Origin: Noviherbaspirillum sp. Root189
GTDB taxonomy: Bacteria > Pseudomonadota > Gammaproteobacteria > Burkholderiales > Burkholderiaceae_D
Length of the DNA stretch: 49,786 bases
NCBI RefSeq assembly: GCF_001428545.1
Contig: NZ_LMHZ01000027.1
Coordinates: 1-49,786 of the forward strand
Direction of reading: 5' to 3'
The notes beneath the pieces were generated by a model that worked only from the letters and a program-made list of their open reading frames with translations, did not search any database and was not told the origin of the DNA. Below, piece after piece: positions 25,286 to 34,054 of the stretch (its first letter is position 1; every line of letters starts with the position of its first letter). A program made the position numbers and the translations under genes.

Positions 25286-26042
25286 ATGGCTCGCAGTGGG
25301 ATGATTACCATGAGCATGCGTGAATTTGACAGGCTCAAGACTATCGAGGCAGTTGCGGCGGGAAATCTGCGCGCGGCAACCGCGGCTACACAGCTGCAAA
25401 TGTCTAAGCGCCAAGTCAATCGGCTAGTCAGTCGATATCGGGCCGAAGGCAATACGGCTGTGATATCGCATCAGCGAGGTCAACCAGGCCATCGTCAATT
25501 ATCACCAGGATTGGCTAGCATGGCGCTGTCGATCATCCGTGAACGCTATGCGGATTTTGGTCCGACATTGGCGTGCGAGAAGCTGCGGGAGCGCCATGGC
25601 TTAGTCTTGAGCAAGGAAACGGTCCGCAAGCTAATGTCGGAAGCCGGTCTATGGATTCCCCGCAAACTGCGATCGCCTTCGGTTTACCAGCCGCGTAACC
25701 GGCGTCATTGTGTCGGCGAACTGATCCAGATTGATGGCAGCGACCACCGCTGGTTTGAGGACCGGGCGCCGGCCTGCACGCTTCTCGTGTTCATTGATGA
25801 TGCGACCAGCCGGTTGATGCACCTGCATTTCACCTATAGCGAGTCGACGTTCAGTTATTTCGAAGCCACGCGGGCCTATCTGGAGCGGCACGGCAAGCCG
25901 CAGGCGTTCTACAGTGACAAGGCATCGATCTTCCGGGTCAATCGTAAGCAGGTCGACAAGGAACATGGCGTGACGCACTTCGGGCGGGTGCTGTACCAGC
26001 TCAATATTGAGAGCCTGTGTGCCAACAGCAGCCAGGCCAAGG
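25286..26042 (+). pseudogene. ISNCY-type transposase, 5' portion
   Basis: This is the first 252 residues or so of a DDE transposase. It has an N-terminal helix-turn-helix (LQMSKRQVNRLVSRYRAEG), IQIDGSDHRWFEDR with the first catalytic Asp, LVFIDDATSR, and FYSDKASIFRVN with the second Asp. AGGAGG lies seven bases before the ATG. The protein breaks off after CANSSQAK, where the family continues with GRVERANLT; that continuation is found at 29302. The remaining frame reads a few foreign codons and stops. Confidence 0.85.
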
Positions 26043-26050
26043 CGTACGCT

Positions 26051-28132
26051 TCATATTGCACCTTGTGCGGTTAATCCAGCGGTTGATAGTGTCGCCGGCC
26101 GGGGGCGTCGTCCACCCTTGCCTTTAGTTAATTTCGCCGAGCCGAGCGGCTCGTAGAGGCACCGGTGTCGATGCCCGTAGCGATGTTCATGCAACAAGCC
26201 TGTGTGTCCCCATTGATATATCGTTGTCGGACAGACGCCCAATTGCTGGGCGAGTTCATTGGCGGTCAACATTCCTCGCGCACGCAACCGCTCATACCGA
26301 CTCTTAAGATGGTAGGCCTGCCGAATCAACCATACCTTTTGATAGGTAAATGCGTCACCCCTCCAGTTTGTGCGGCCTTGTTCGTTGAGACGCTGGGCCA
26401 CCTCTTTATCGGAACAGGTTTCCAGCAAATCATCAACCAACTGCACCAGTTCCGGTAGAGTCTTGCGGACCAACGCTATCGGTTTGGGCTTGTCGATCTC
26501 CAGCACCGCCGTGCGGCCGCCGCGGAAGCGCACCTGCATCGTAATCCGCGCCGTCTTCACTAGGGTTACATCTTCGATCAATAAAGCAACCATACGTTTG
26601 CGCTCGAGTGCTGATACCTTCTCGTCATGCCAGATGCGGGGGAAGTCTTCGGCGAGCTGTCGAATACGGGTTCGCGCATCATCAGCTAGCAATTTCTGGT
26701 CGGATTGCTGTTGTTGCTCATGTTCCTGCTGCAAGGACTCAAGTTGGCGCAGTCGATCATTCCAGTCGGCCTCCAACGTATCGGCCACAAGGCGATTGGC
26801 AGGATCAACATTCAGATAGCGCCGCCGGGCCAGTTCGGCCTCATAACGCAAACGTGCTAACTGTCTGGCACGTTGCTGAGACGCTTGATCAATACGACCG
26901 GCAATCTCTTCCTCAATCGCCAAGGCGACTTCAATCGCTGCCGGTGCAACGCTATCCAGCAGCAGCGTACCGATCGTGTTATCAATCGGGCCGCCTTTGA
27001 TTGACTGGCATGCCTTCCCTCCTAACCGCACAGCTTTCTCCGTGCACATGTAATACGGTTCAAGCTTACTGCCCACTTTCTGGTAGCGTACTCGCATTCG
27101 TTCGCCACAAACTCCACAAACCACACGCCCTTGCAAGAGCGCTTGTCCTTCTCGCGGCATGCTGCCGCGGCTCCATTTCGTCAATGCAGTCGTATTCTGT
27201 TTCAGGATGAGTTCGTTGCGTTCATACTCTTCCCAGTCGATATAGCCAGGATGGGCATTGGGTATGAGAACCTGCCACTCAGAACGAGCCACACGCAATT
27301 GGCTACCGCCGTGGCGCCCAAGATGAGCGGTGCGCGTGCGTCCATAGACGAATGCGCCTGCATAACGCGGGTTGTGCAGAATCTGAATGACCCGGCTGTG
27401 ATTCATTTCTCCCCATAACACATCGCCCTTGCCAATGCCGCGGCGAATTCGACGTGGAAACAACCAGCCTTCACGCTGGAATCGCCGTACCGTTGCACTT
27501 GCCGAGCACGTCTGCCGGAACGTATCAAACAACAACTGTAATGCTGCTCGGATCGATTGATCCGGGTCGAGAATCACCGAACCGTCCGGATGATAGACCA
27601 GCCCGATTGGCAACGCGGTCTCCAGTTCACCCCGCTTGGCCTTGTTGCAAATCCCTCCCTGCAGTCGTGCCTTGAGCATGTGCAGTTCAGCTTCGCTCAT
27701 TGCGCCCTTGAGGCCTAGTAGCAATCGATCGTTGAAGTGGCCCGGATCATAGACGCCGTCCTCATCAAGAATCAAGGTTCCCGTTAAAGCAGCCAGTTCC
27801 AGTAGCCTGTGCCAGTCCGCATTATTACGCGCCAGGCGCGAGACCTCTAGTCCCAATACGATACCGGCATGACCATTGGCGACCTCACCGACCAGTCGCT
27901 GAAATCCGTCCCGGTCTCGTGCGCTGGCACCCGACATGCCCAAGTCACTGTCGATGACATGGATTCGTTCAATCGGCCATCCCAGTGAGACAGCCCGGTC
28001 ACGCAACGCATATTGCCGTTCCGTGCTCTCGGTGTTCTCCAGCACCTGCCGTAATGAAGACTGACGGATATACAAGAAGGCATCGCGCCGTACATGGTCG
28101 GCCGTGACTTTATTAAATCGTTCAGCAAACAT
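26051..28132 (-). CDS. Large serine recombinase with zinc ribbon
   Basis: A 693-residue site-specific recombinase. The resolvase catalytic domain covers about residues 15-160, with the nucleophile Ser in YIRQSS, the active-site region LGLEVSRLARN, and the ESTERQ helix. A Recombinase domain follows (NHSRVIQILHNPRYAGAFVYG), then a zinc ribbon with CGVCGERM and later Cys residues, a Gln/Glu-rich coiled coil (about 430-540) and a C-terminal MerR-like helix-turn-helix (MLTANELAQQLGVCPTTIY). The ATG has GGAG nine bases upstream and overlaps the short gene before it by 11 bases. It very probably inserted this element into the IS. The frame is complete. Confidence 0.9.
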   Translation of the reverse strand: MFAERFNKVTADHVRRDAFLYIRQSSLRQVLENTESTERQYALRDRAVSLGWPIERIHVIDSDLGMSGASARDRDGFQRLVGEVANGHAGIVLGLEVSRLARNNADWHRLLELAALTGTLILDEDGVYDPGHFNDRLLLGLKGAMSEAELHMLKARLQGGICNKAKRGELETALPIGLVYHPDGSVILDPDQSIRAALQLLFDTFRQTCSASATVRRFQREGWLFPRRIRRGIGKGDVLWGEMNHSRVIQILHNPRYAGAFVYGRTRTAHLGRHGGSQLRVARSEWQVLIPNAHPGYIDWEEYERNELILKQNTTALTKWSRGSMPREGQALLQGRVVCGVCGERMRVRYQKVGSKLEPYYMCTEKAVRLGGKACQSIKGGPIDNTIGTLLLDSVAPAAIEVALAIEEEIAGRIDQASQQRARQLARLRYEAELARRRYLNVDPANRLVADTLEADWNDRLRQLESLQQEHEQQQQSDQKLLADDARTRIRQLAEDFPRIWHDEKVSALERKRMVALLIEDVTLVKTARITMQVRFRGGRTAVLEIDKPKPIALVRKTLPELVQLVDDLLETCSDKEVAQRLNEQGRTNWRGDAFTYQKVWLIRQAYHLKSRYERLRARGMLTANELAQQLGVCPTTIYQWGHTGLLHEHRYGHRHRCLYEPLGSAKLTKGKGGRRPRPATLSTAGLTAQGAI

Positions 28133-28367
28133 GAGTGAGCTCCTCATAAGTATGCAGGATAAGGTTGGCCAGCAACTGAACAAACTCGCTGCTGCAATGG
28201 AAGTTGCAATCCGTTGACCGACCAGATGGCGGTTGAAGCGTTGGAGGCGTCTTGCGTAAAATCGCCAAGCCCTGATACATGCCATGGAAACACAGGGCCG
28301 CCATTCCTTCAGTATCTCCTTGGCCCGTAACGACGGCACTACGTAAGGTCTCGTAGAGCGAAACCAC
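28122..28367 (-). CDS. Short conserved-looking protein of the recombinase element, unknown function
   Basis: An 81-residue protein when read from GTG 28367; an in-frame ATG at 28304 with AAGGAG upstream would give 60 residues. It is rich in Ser/Leu/Thr and begins VVSLYETLRSAV. Its stop overlaps the recombinase start and its frame opens next to the helix-turn-helix gene's stop, so the three are probably co-translated. The compact overlaps argue that it is real. I do not recognise a domain; a recombination directionality or regulatory role is possible but unsupported. Confidence 0.55.
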   Translation of the reverse strand: MVSLYETLRSAVVTGQGDTEGMAALCFHGMYQGLAILRKTPPTLQPPSGRSTDCNFHCSSEFVQLLANLILHTYEELTHVC

Positions 28368-28396
28368 TGAGGGCTCCAGGCGCTCCGCAGGAGCGC

Positions 28397-28852
28397 CTAT
28401 TGTGCTTTTTTTAAGCGGGTAATGGCCCGTTCGATGCTGCGCGGGTGAATTGAAATCCCCAGCGCAGAATGGATTTCCTGCGCTAGCGCGCGGGCATGGA
28501 TCGCCCCATCGCCACGCAGATGGCTGTCGATAAATGCCATCACCGCCGTGGTTAGTTTGTGCGCGCCTTTGGGGCCGCGCGGCTTGGGTAACAGTCCAAC
28601 CAGCCCCTCCCGGGCAAACGCAGCTTCGGCTTGATAGAACGCTTGACGGGACATGCCGAACAGCGCGGCCGCCTGGGACTTGGAAGCACCATCGACACGC
28701 ACATGGCGTAGCATCTCGTACTTTGCTTGCAGCAAATCGTGGGCGTCGAAGAAGTCGCCCGTGTGGAACCATGGTGCCCGAATTCGCTGGGGAGCCGGAT
28801 GCAGCAGCCCCTGTCGGCGAAGGCGCTCGAGTTTCGTTTCCAGCTTCGCCAT
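28397..28852 (-). CDS. Helix-turn-helix protein of the recombinase element
   Basis: A 151-residue DNA-binding protein. The region SKSQAAALFGMSRQAFYQAEAA (split here as SKSQAAALFGMSRQAF and YQAEAA) at about residues 58-80 is a transposase-like helix-turn-helix. The C-terminal part resembles the winged region of IS-type DNA-binding modules (HARALAQEIHSALGISIHPR). AGGAG lies eight bases before the ATG. It has no catalytic DDE region, so it is probably a regulator or an accessory site-recognition protein for the recombinase encoded just downstream. Confidence 0.75.
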   Translation of the reverse strand: MAKLETKLERLRRQGLLHPAPQRIRAPWFHTGDFFDAHDLLQAKYEMLRHVRVDGASKSQAAALFGMSRQAFYQAEAAFAREGLVGLLPKPRGPKGAHKLTTAVMAFIDSHLRGDGAIHARALAQEIHSALGISIHPRSIERAITRLKKAQ

Positions 28853-28993
28853 GGCATGATCTCCTCGTGGCAGCGTGTAATTTAAAATATGCCGCCCACA
28901 CCACAAGGTCAAGGTAAAGTTCGAGCACGCACGGCGCCATCAACCACACGCGGCGTAATAGCCATGACACCTGCGGCATAGTTTGCTTGACGC

Positions 28994-29329
28994 TCATTGT
29001 TTCAATAATTCATCGATGAGAACGCGCAGGAGAAGCAAGTCGTCAATGCGAAACCATGACCGTCCGGCAGATGCCTGCATAAACAAGTCTGGCTCCTGAA
29101 CGTCGGTCCAGGACACGAGCATTGAGGTCAGACGTTCGTTCGCGTCTTGATACATGACCCGGTCTTCGCCCCAATACTGCTTACACGTCGACAGGACGAA
29201 ACGCTGTCCACGATGCGGGTGAAAGGGATGCGTAATAGCAAATGTCCTGATATTGGATGCGCGTTGATCCGAACAGTAGACAGTTGCTGACTTGTGCGAA
29301 TGGGCGCGTGGAGCGGGCCAACCTGACAT
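28994..29329 (-). CDS. DUF5372-like small protein; only in-frame ATG lies outside the element
   Basis: The core (residues after AITHPFHPHRGQRFVL, through CKQYWGEDRVMY and AAGRSWFRIDDLLL) matches my memory of the DUF5372 family, small proteins found next to such recombinases. No ATG, GTG or TTG occurs in this frame between the element's right end (29301) and the conserved core; the first ATG, at 29329, is in the interrupted transposase gene. Translation may begin at an unusual codon, or may rely on a start supplied by the target. Function is unknown. Downstream is the helix-turn-helix gene. Confidence 0.55.
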   Translation of the reverse strand: MSGWPAPRAHSHKSATVYCSDQRASNIRTFAITHPFHPHRGQRFVLSTCKQYWGEDRVMYQDANERLTSMLVSWTDVQEPDLFMQASAGRSWFRIDDLLLLRVLIDELLKQ

Positions 29330-29925
29330 TGCAGGACCGGCTGGTCAAGGAATTGCGACTGGAAGGTATTTCCACCATGGCAGCGGCCAATGCGTATGCG
29401 CCCTCTTTCATTGCCGACTATAACCGGCGCTTTGCCAAACCGCCCAGGAATGACTGGGATGCGCATCGGCCGGTACGAGAGGACGAGGATCTGGACCTGA
29501 TCTTTACGATACGCGAGCCGCGCAAGGTGTCTCACGTGCTCACGCTGCAGTACGACAAGGCGATTTATTTGCTAGGCGATACGCCAGTGAACCGGCGGCT
29601 CATTGGCAAGTACATCGAGGTCTATGACTATCCGGATGGGCGTATTGAGCTACGGGCTAATGATTACGTGCTGCCGTATGTCCGGTATGACCGTTTGCCG
29701 GATGTGGATCAGGGAGCCATTGTGGAGAACAAGCGGCTTGGGCATGTGCTGCAAATTGCGCAGCTGGTGCAGCAGCAGCGGGATAACCGGCGTAGTCATT
29801 CAGCGCCGGCACGCACGAATTTGGGTTTGCCAGTCGAGAAGGCAAAGGCAGCACCGGGGACCAAGGTGCAGCGCAAGATTGATGTGCAGGACCTGGAGCG
29901 CGCAATTGGTAAGAGCATTCACTGA
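29302..29925 (+). pseudogene. ISNCY-type transposase, 3' portion
   Basis: This is the last 207 residues of the transposase begun at 25286. It opens with GRVERANLTLQDRLVKELRL, which contains the catalytic Glu region, and continues through NAYAPSFIADYNRRFAKPP to the family's C-terminal domain and a basic tail. The reading frame is intact from the junction to the TGA. Joined to the 5' piece it would make a protein of about 460 residues, so precise excision of the insert could restore the gene. Confidence 0.85.
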
Positions 29926-30219
29926 AGCAATCAACGAACCCAAATTCCGGTCTTGCCGGCAACAGTGGGGTAATGAATGAGTGCCCTGCCCCTGGCTTCT
30001 TATTCCGCGGCGCGGCGGCGTTAACGGGGAAACCCGGTGATTAAAAGAGACATTTGAAAATAGCCGGAAGTGAGACATCTGAAAATGGCTTGAACATTGC
30101 ATGTAGCAGCCATTTTAAATCTATGGTCACCCTCCGATTTGCAACCCCGGCTTGTTGGCGGTGTTGGCTTGCTCAAATCTTACATGGACGCCGCCGTTTG
30201 CCAAGGAAGAAATCAAGAA

Positions 30220-30669
30220 TTAACTCTTAGTTTTCCTTTGAATCGAAATTATTTCGTTCAACAAACCAGACGCTTTAGATACGTCCAGACTACACTTTGC
30301 TGCCGACGCCTCTAGATTAGAGCTGATATACGCTGGTTTCTCCGAAAAGTTTATGAATCTCAGTAATTTGAGTTCGCTTTCGAATGGATTCTTCTCTATT
30401 GAAAGCCAAATGCAGTTTTCCTCTATTTTGGAATATTGCATGACCATGCGTAGGACAACATTTGCATTATGGTTATCAAATGCTGATAGCACGCACAGGG
30501 ACACGTCAGGGTTAGTTTCAAAGCGTTTGTCAACGGCCGCCAGCGCCTCAAAGTCTGTATCGCAAATCAGCCACATTGCGGTTTTTGGAGTGATCGCGTC
30601 AACAAGATCACACGTGAATGACATCGGTAGGCCGAAGCAAACTATAACCGGAACGTTAACGTCATTCAT
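30220..30669 (-). CDS. Hypothetical protein
   Basis: A 149-residue protein with no signal peptide. Alternating hydrophobic strands and helices (PVIVCFGLPMSFTCDL, TAMWLICDTDFEALAA, VSLCVLSAFDNHNAN) suggest a small alpha/beta, perhaps Rossmann-like, fold. I do not recognise it. Base composition is lower in GC than the neighbouring catabolic genes, consistent with separate acquisition. The ribosome site is weak, so the gene is likely but not certain. Confidence 0.45.
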   Translation of the reverse strand: MNDVNVPVIVCFGLPMSFTCDLVDAITPKTAMWLICDTDFEALAAVDKRFETNPDVSLCVLSAFDNHNANVVLRMVMQYSKIEENCIWLSIEKNPFESELKLLRFINFSEKPAYISSNLEASAAKCSLDVSKASGLLNEIISIQRKTKS

Positions 30670-31034
30670 ACAGTGAAAGAATGGCTTTCTTAGCCATGGT
30701 CGTTAATAAGAGCTTACTTGTGCGATTAAGGCGTCGGCCGATGTAAGGTCAATCTTCAGCATTACACTGTGTGCGCCAACATGATCGTTTCCCTCATGAC
30801 CAACTCACAAAGTTCAACTTTGGTATGTGTAAAACCTTTACGAAAATTGTACCGTTGTATGCATTCGTCCAGCATTGTCGCAACACTTCTGAAATAAAAA
30901 ACGGAAGGCGTAGGGATGAATGAAATTGCTCTTGAATGCCACATATTGATTCAACCACTAATTGAGTGTTGTCTTAGAGGGCGCTCTTCTTCATAAACTA
31001 CCGTTACCGCATTTGCGTGGTAGAACTTTGGTGT
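30670..31034. other. AT-rich stretch without a supported gene
   Basis: Only short frames without family features or ribosome sites are present. It separates the hypothetical gene from the second catabolic block. Confidence 0.4.
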
Positions 31035-32057
31035 TTAAAAGAAGCGATCAAAAAATAGCTGTTTTTGGGGGACCTTGTGTTCCACTACCAATAATCGAAT
31101 GGTTGCCTCGATCATAGGAGGAGGACCGGCGAAATAATAATCGTACTCCCCGAGAGGTTTCGGAAGTTTACGTGGAAGTAGTTCATGGACGAAGCCGAAT
31201 TCGCCATTCCAATCGGTCCCTTCCGCTAACGCTGGCACTGAAACGACAGGATGCCATTCCAGCTTGTTTCTCAAATTGTGGCTCTTCAGCAGGGAGGCGA
31301 TAGCTGGAACATCGGCCGGACTGCGACCGCCGTAAAAAAGCCATGCTCCACGATGCCGACCATGATCGTGTTCAGCGGCGGCGTCTAGGATCGACACCAT
31401 CGGTGCAATCCCTGACCCACCTGCGATACACACGATGTCCCGTGAACTATCCTCCCGCAGATAGGCAAGACCGAATGGCCCGTCCAAGTGCACACGAGCG
31501 CCCTCTTCTAGGCAAAATAGCGCATTACTCATCGCCCCCTCGGGAGTACGGCGGATCATAAACTGCCATAATGCTTCGTCGTTAGCCGTATTCGACATGG
31601 AATAGGCACGCGAAAGGTCTAAGTTCGGCAGATTAAGCATGGCATATTGGCCTGGAAGAAAATGCGCTGCTCCCTTGCCTCGAAAGCTGAACTCACGAAT
31701 GTCGTGTGTAATGTCGCGCGTAGTTTCTAAAGTAGCGATCGTTCGCTGTGGCCTATACTTTGGAATATACTCATCAGCGAGTCGAACTTTGATCGTGCAG
31801 TTTCCATGTGGCCTTGCCTGACAGGCAAGGCGGCGACCGCGAGCACGATCTCGATCCTTGATCCCAGGCGCGTTTGGCCATAGGTCCTCAACCTCTCCGC
31901 CTACCAGTTCTACTTTGCAGGTACCGCAAGAGCCTGCATTACATTCATATGATAATCCCAAACCCGCTCTCAAACCGGCCCGTAGCAGGGTGTCACCATC
32001 TTCACACACGTAGCTGACTTCACTGCCGGCAACCGAAATGGCATGACTTGTCTTCAT
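31035..32057 (-). CDS. NAD(P)H:ferredoxin reductase with N-terminal [2Fe-2S] domain (NdoR/XylA-type)
   Basis: A 340-residue three-module oxidoreductase: plant-type [2Fe-2S] domain (CNAGSCGTCK, then ACQARP; residues 1-95), FAD-binding domain (SRAYSMSN, about 170) and NAD-binding domain (GGSGIAPMVSIL, about 215), ending in the usual FFDRFF. It passes electrons from NAD(P)H to a Rieske ferredoxin. Region 3 has a Rieske ferredoxin (40747-41112) but no other reductase, so this is the natural partner and would make a naphthalene-dioxygenase-like (class III) electron chain. GAGGA precedes the ATG. It is divergently arranged with the KDPG-type aldolase gene across 252 bp and lacks the TGGTNNNACCA site seen at the two operons. 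Confidence 0.88.
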   Translation of the reverse strand: MKTSHAISVAGSEVSYVCEDGDTLLRAGLRAGLGLSYECNAGSCGTCKVELVGGEVEDLWPNAPGIKDRDRARGRRLACQARPHGNCTIKVRLADEYIPKYRPQRTIATLETTRDITHDIREFSFRGKGAAHFLPGQYAMLNLPNLDLSRAYSMSNTANDEALWQFMIRRTPEGAMSNALFCLEEGARVHLDGPFGLAYLREDSSRDIVCIAGGSGIAPMVSILDAAAEHDHGRHRGAWLFYGGRSPADVPAIASLLKSHNLRNKLEWHPVVSVPALAEGTDWNGEFGFVHELLPRKLPKPLGEYDYYFAGPPPMIEATIRLLVVEHKVPQKQLFFDRFF

Positions 32058-32309
32058 TTTTTCATTCCTCGATGTAATTCATCACACGTTAAATAAGACG
32101 TACTCACCACGATCTAAATCGGGAATTTTCTCTGTGTCCCTGGTAAGTCGGGTTACATCTCACCACCTCAACCGTTCTCTTTTGCGGTACTTGAACCTCG
32201 GCACTGACGCTATGTCCAAACCCCCTTCTGGGGCGCGTGACAGGTATTGCTCTTTTACACCGCAATCAAACACATCAACCTCATAAGACACACTCAACGG
32301 GTACTCGTA
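32058..32309. other. Divergent intergenic region
   Basis: It must hold promoters for the reductase (minus) and the aldolase (plus). No clear -35/-10 pair or operator was identified, and the FadR-type palindrome of the two main operons is absent. Confidence 0.4.
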
Positions 32310-32942
32310 ATGAAAAAACTTAATATCCTTCAGCAAATCGTAGGTTGCAAACTAATAGCAATCGTCCGGTCCAACAGTTCGGCAGCAGCATTGGCTACGG
32401 CGGAGGCGTGTATTGAAGGGGGCGCAACGACGATCGAAGTAGCATTTACCACTCCTGACGCACTTGATGTCATCAAGACTCTCGTGGACCGACACCACGA
32501 CCAGGCATTGATCGGTGCCGGCACCGTACTAGACGCAGAGACCGCACGAATGGCGATTCTTGCTGGCGCCGGTTTCCTACTTGCACCCAATTTGAATGTT
32601 GATGTCATACGTGTCTGCAACCGCTATCAGGTCGTCTCCATACCGGGAATTTCGACACCTAGTGAGGCGGTCCAGGCACTAGAATCAGGAGCTGACTTTC
32701 TGAAGGTTTTTCCAAGTGAAATCTATGGTCCGGAATACTTCAAGGCACTGAAGGCACCGCTCCCGCATGCTCCACTCATTCCCAGTGGGGGCGTTTCACT
32801 GAATAATGTCGATGCGTGGTTTCAACATGGCGCCGTTGCCGTTAGCGCTGGAAGCAGTCTGACCGGTCCTGGTGCGCATGGAGACTATGCTGCCGTCACT
32901 GAAAATGCCCGCAAATTCGTCGCCGCAGTAAGCCGCTCATAG
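32310..32942 (+). CDS. KDPG/KHG-type class I aldolase
   Basis: A 210-residue (beta/alpha)8 aldolase of the 2-dehydro-3-deoxyphosphogluconate / 4-hydroxy-2-oxoglutarate family. Family positions are visible: IAIVR at strand 1, GGATTIEVAFTTP with Glu, GAGTVLD, and FLKVFPSE with the Schiff-base Lys (about residue 135), then IPSGGVSLNN. ATG at 32310 is chosen because the upstream extension lacks family sequence. It is the only plus-strand gene in this block and ends 25 bp from the convergent 4-hydroxy-2-oxovalerate aldolase gene. Its role here is unclear: it could split a hydroxylated 2-oxo acid from a side branch or serve sugar-acid metabolism. Confidence 0.85.
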   Translation: MKKLNILQQIVGCKLIAIVRSNSSAAALATAEACIEGGATTIEVAFTTPDALDVIKTLVDRHHDQALIGAGTVLDAETARMAILAGAGFLLAPNLNVDVIRVCNRYQVVSIPGISTPSEAVQALESGADFLKVFPSEIYGPEYFKALKAPLPHAPLIPSGGVSLNNVDAWFQHGAVAVSAGSSLTGPGAHGDYAAVTENARKFVAAVSRS

Positions 32943-32967
32943 TCGCCGCTGGGGAATAGGATTTTGC

Positions 32968-34038
32968 TCAGAGGCTGCCTGCAACTTGTTTTCCCTGCAC
33001 GCTATTTGCAGCCTTTTGCTCTCGCTGTTTTAGCAAATCAAGCGCAACGTCGACAATCATGTCTTCCTGGCCGCCGACCATACGACGGCTTCCTAACTCC
33101 ACTAAGATGTCGAACGCCGACAATCCATATTTCTGGGCTGCTGCCTCGGTGTGCCGCAAAAAGCTTGAATACACGCCTGCATAGCCCAAGGCGAGCGTCT
33201 CCCGGTCCACCCGTACCGGTCGCTCCTGAATCGGCCGAACGATGTCTTCGGCCGCATCAATGAGTTTTTTCACGTCACACCCATGATTCAGGCCCATACG
33301 GTCGATCGCCGCAATAAAAACTTCTAACGGCGCATTACCCGCGCCCGCTCCCATGCCAGTTAGACTGGCATCGATCCTGTCGCAGCCATGCTCGAGTGCC
33401 ACGAGGGAGTTGGCTACGCCTAAACTCAAGTTGTGGTGGGCATGCATGCCAGTTTGTGTTTCGGGCTGTAACGCATCTTTGAATGCCTTGAATCGTTCGG
33501 CAATGTCGTACATATTCATGGCGCCGCCAGAGTCAACTACGTACACGCATTGCGCCCCATAGCTTTCCATTAATTTTGCTTGCTCTGACAAGCCCTTCGG
33601 CGTGTTCATGTGGCTCATCATCAGAAAACCAACAGTATCCATCCCCAAACGACGAGCATACTCAATATGCTGCTTTGAAATGTCGGCTTCCGTGCAATGG
33701 GTTGCGACACGCACAACGCGCGCGCCTGCGTCGTAGGCATTTTTTAGGTCATGGATCGTGCCAATTCCTGGCAGCAACAGAGTTGCAACCTTCGCATGCT
33801 TAAGGACGCTAGCGACGGCTTCGATCCATTCTAAGTCGGTATGTGCACCAAAGCCATAATTAAAACTTGAGCCCTGTAAGCCGTCGCCGTGCGCAACTTC
33901 GATGCTGTCAACCTTTGCTTCATCAAGCGCTTTCGCAATCTGCATGGCTTGTTCGAGCGAATACTGATGTCGAATGGCATGCATGCCATCGCGCAGGGTC
34001 ACGTCGGAAACGTAAACCTTTTTTGTCGTGTTAAACAT
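32968..34038 (-). CDS. dmpG: 4-hydroxy-2-oxovalerate aldolase
   Basis: A 356-residue class II pyruvate aldolase of the DmpG/BphI/MhpE family that splits 4-hydroxy-2-oxovalerate into pyruvate and acetaldehyde. The TIM-barrel motif [17 protein letters not shown] holds the catalytic Arg and the metal-binding Asp; [11 protein letters not shown] supplies the metal-binding histidines. The C-terminal dimer domain (after about residue 270) binds the dehydrogenase. ATG at 34038 has AGGA upstream and follows the acetaldehyde dehydrogenase stop by 16 bp. The two proteins normally form a complex that channels acetaldehyde. Last gene of its operon. Confidence 0.93.
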   Translation of the reverse strand: MFNTTKKVYVSDVTLRDGMHAIRHQYSLEQAMQIAKALDEAKVDSIEVAHGDGLQGSSFNYGFGAHTDLEWIEAVASVLKHAKVATLLLPGIGTIHDLKNAYDAGARVVRVATHCTEADISKQHIEYARRLGMDTVGFLMMSHMNTPKGLSEQAKLMESYGAQCVYVVDSGGAMNMYDIAERFKAFKDALQPETQTGMHAHHNLSLGVANSLVALEHGCDRIDASLTGMGAGAGNAPLEVFIAAIDRMGLNHGCDVKKLIDAAEDIVRPIQERPVRVDRETLALGYAGVYSSFLRHTEAAAQKYGLSAFDILVELGSRRMVGGQEDMIVDVALDLLKQREQKAANSVQGKQVAGSL

Positions 34039-34054
34039 GGCTTTGTTCCTAAGG

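Larger units (their letters stand above)
26043..29301. mobile_element. 3.26-kb element encoding a large serine recombinase, inserted in the IS transposase gene
   Basis: The element is defined by the break in the host transposase frame: host sequence ends GCCAAGG and resumes GGGCGCGTG. There is no long target duplication, as expected for a serine recombinase using a core of about two bases. CTTGTGCG occurs near both ends in the same orientation (26062-26069 and 29291-29298). Inside are four minus-strand genes: a DUF5372-like gene, a helix-turn-helix gene, a short unknown gene and the recombinase. The exact crossover base is ambiguous by one or two bases. Confidence 0.75.
25178..30090. mobile_element. 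ISNCY-type insertion sequence interrupted by a serine-recombinase element
   Basis: The outer ends are inverted copies of an AT-rich sequence, each carrying the motif AATGTCTC (or ATGTCTC) twice: at 25187 and 25211 on the left, and inverted (GAGACATT, GAGACATC) at 30047 and 30072 on the right. Between them one transposase gene is split at 26042/29302 by a 3.26-kb second element. The paired motifs are probably transposase-binding sites. Without the insert the IS would be about 1.65 kb. Confidence 0.7.

Noticed and set aside
28122-28997. A 291-codon minus-strand frame covering the helix-turn-helix gene
   Set aside because: Its first two thirds are the wrong frame of the helix-turn-helix gene; only the last 80 or so codons look real and were annotated separately.
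30762-30944. 60-codon minus-strand frame
   Set aside because: No ribosome site or recognisable features in AT-rich DNA.
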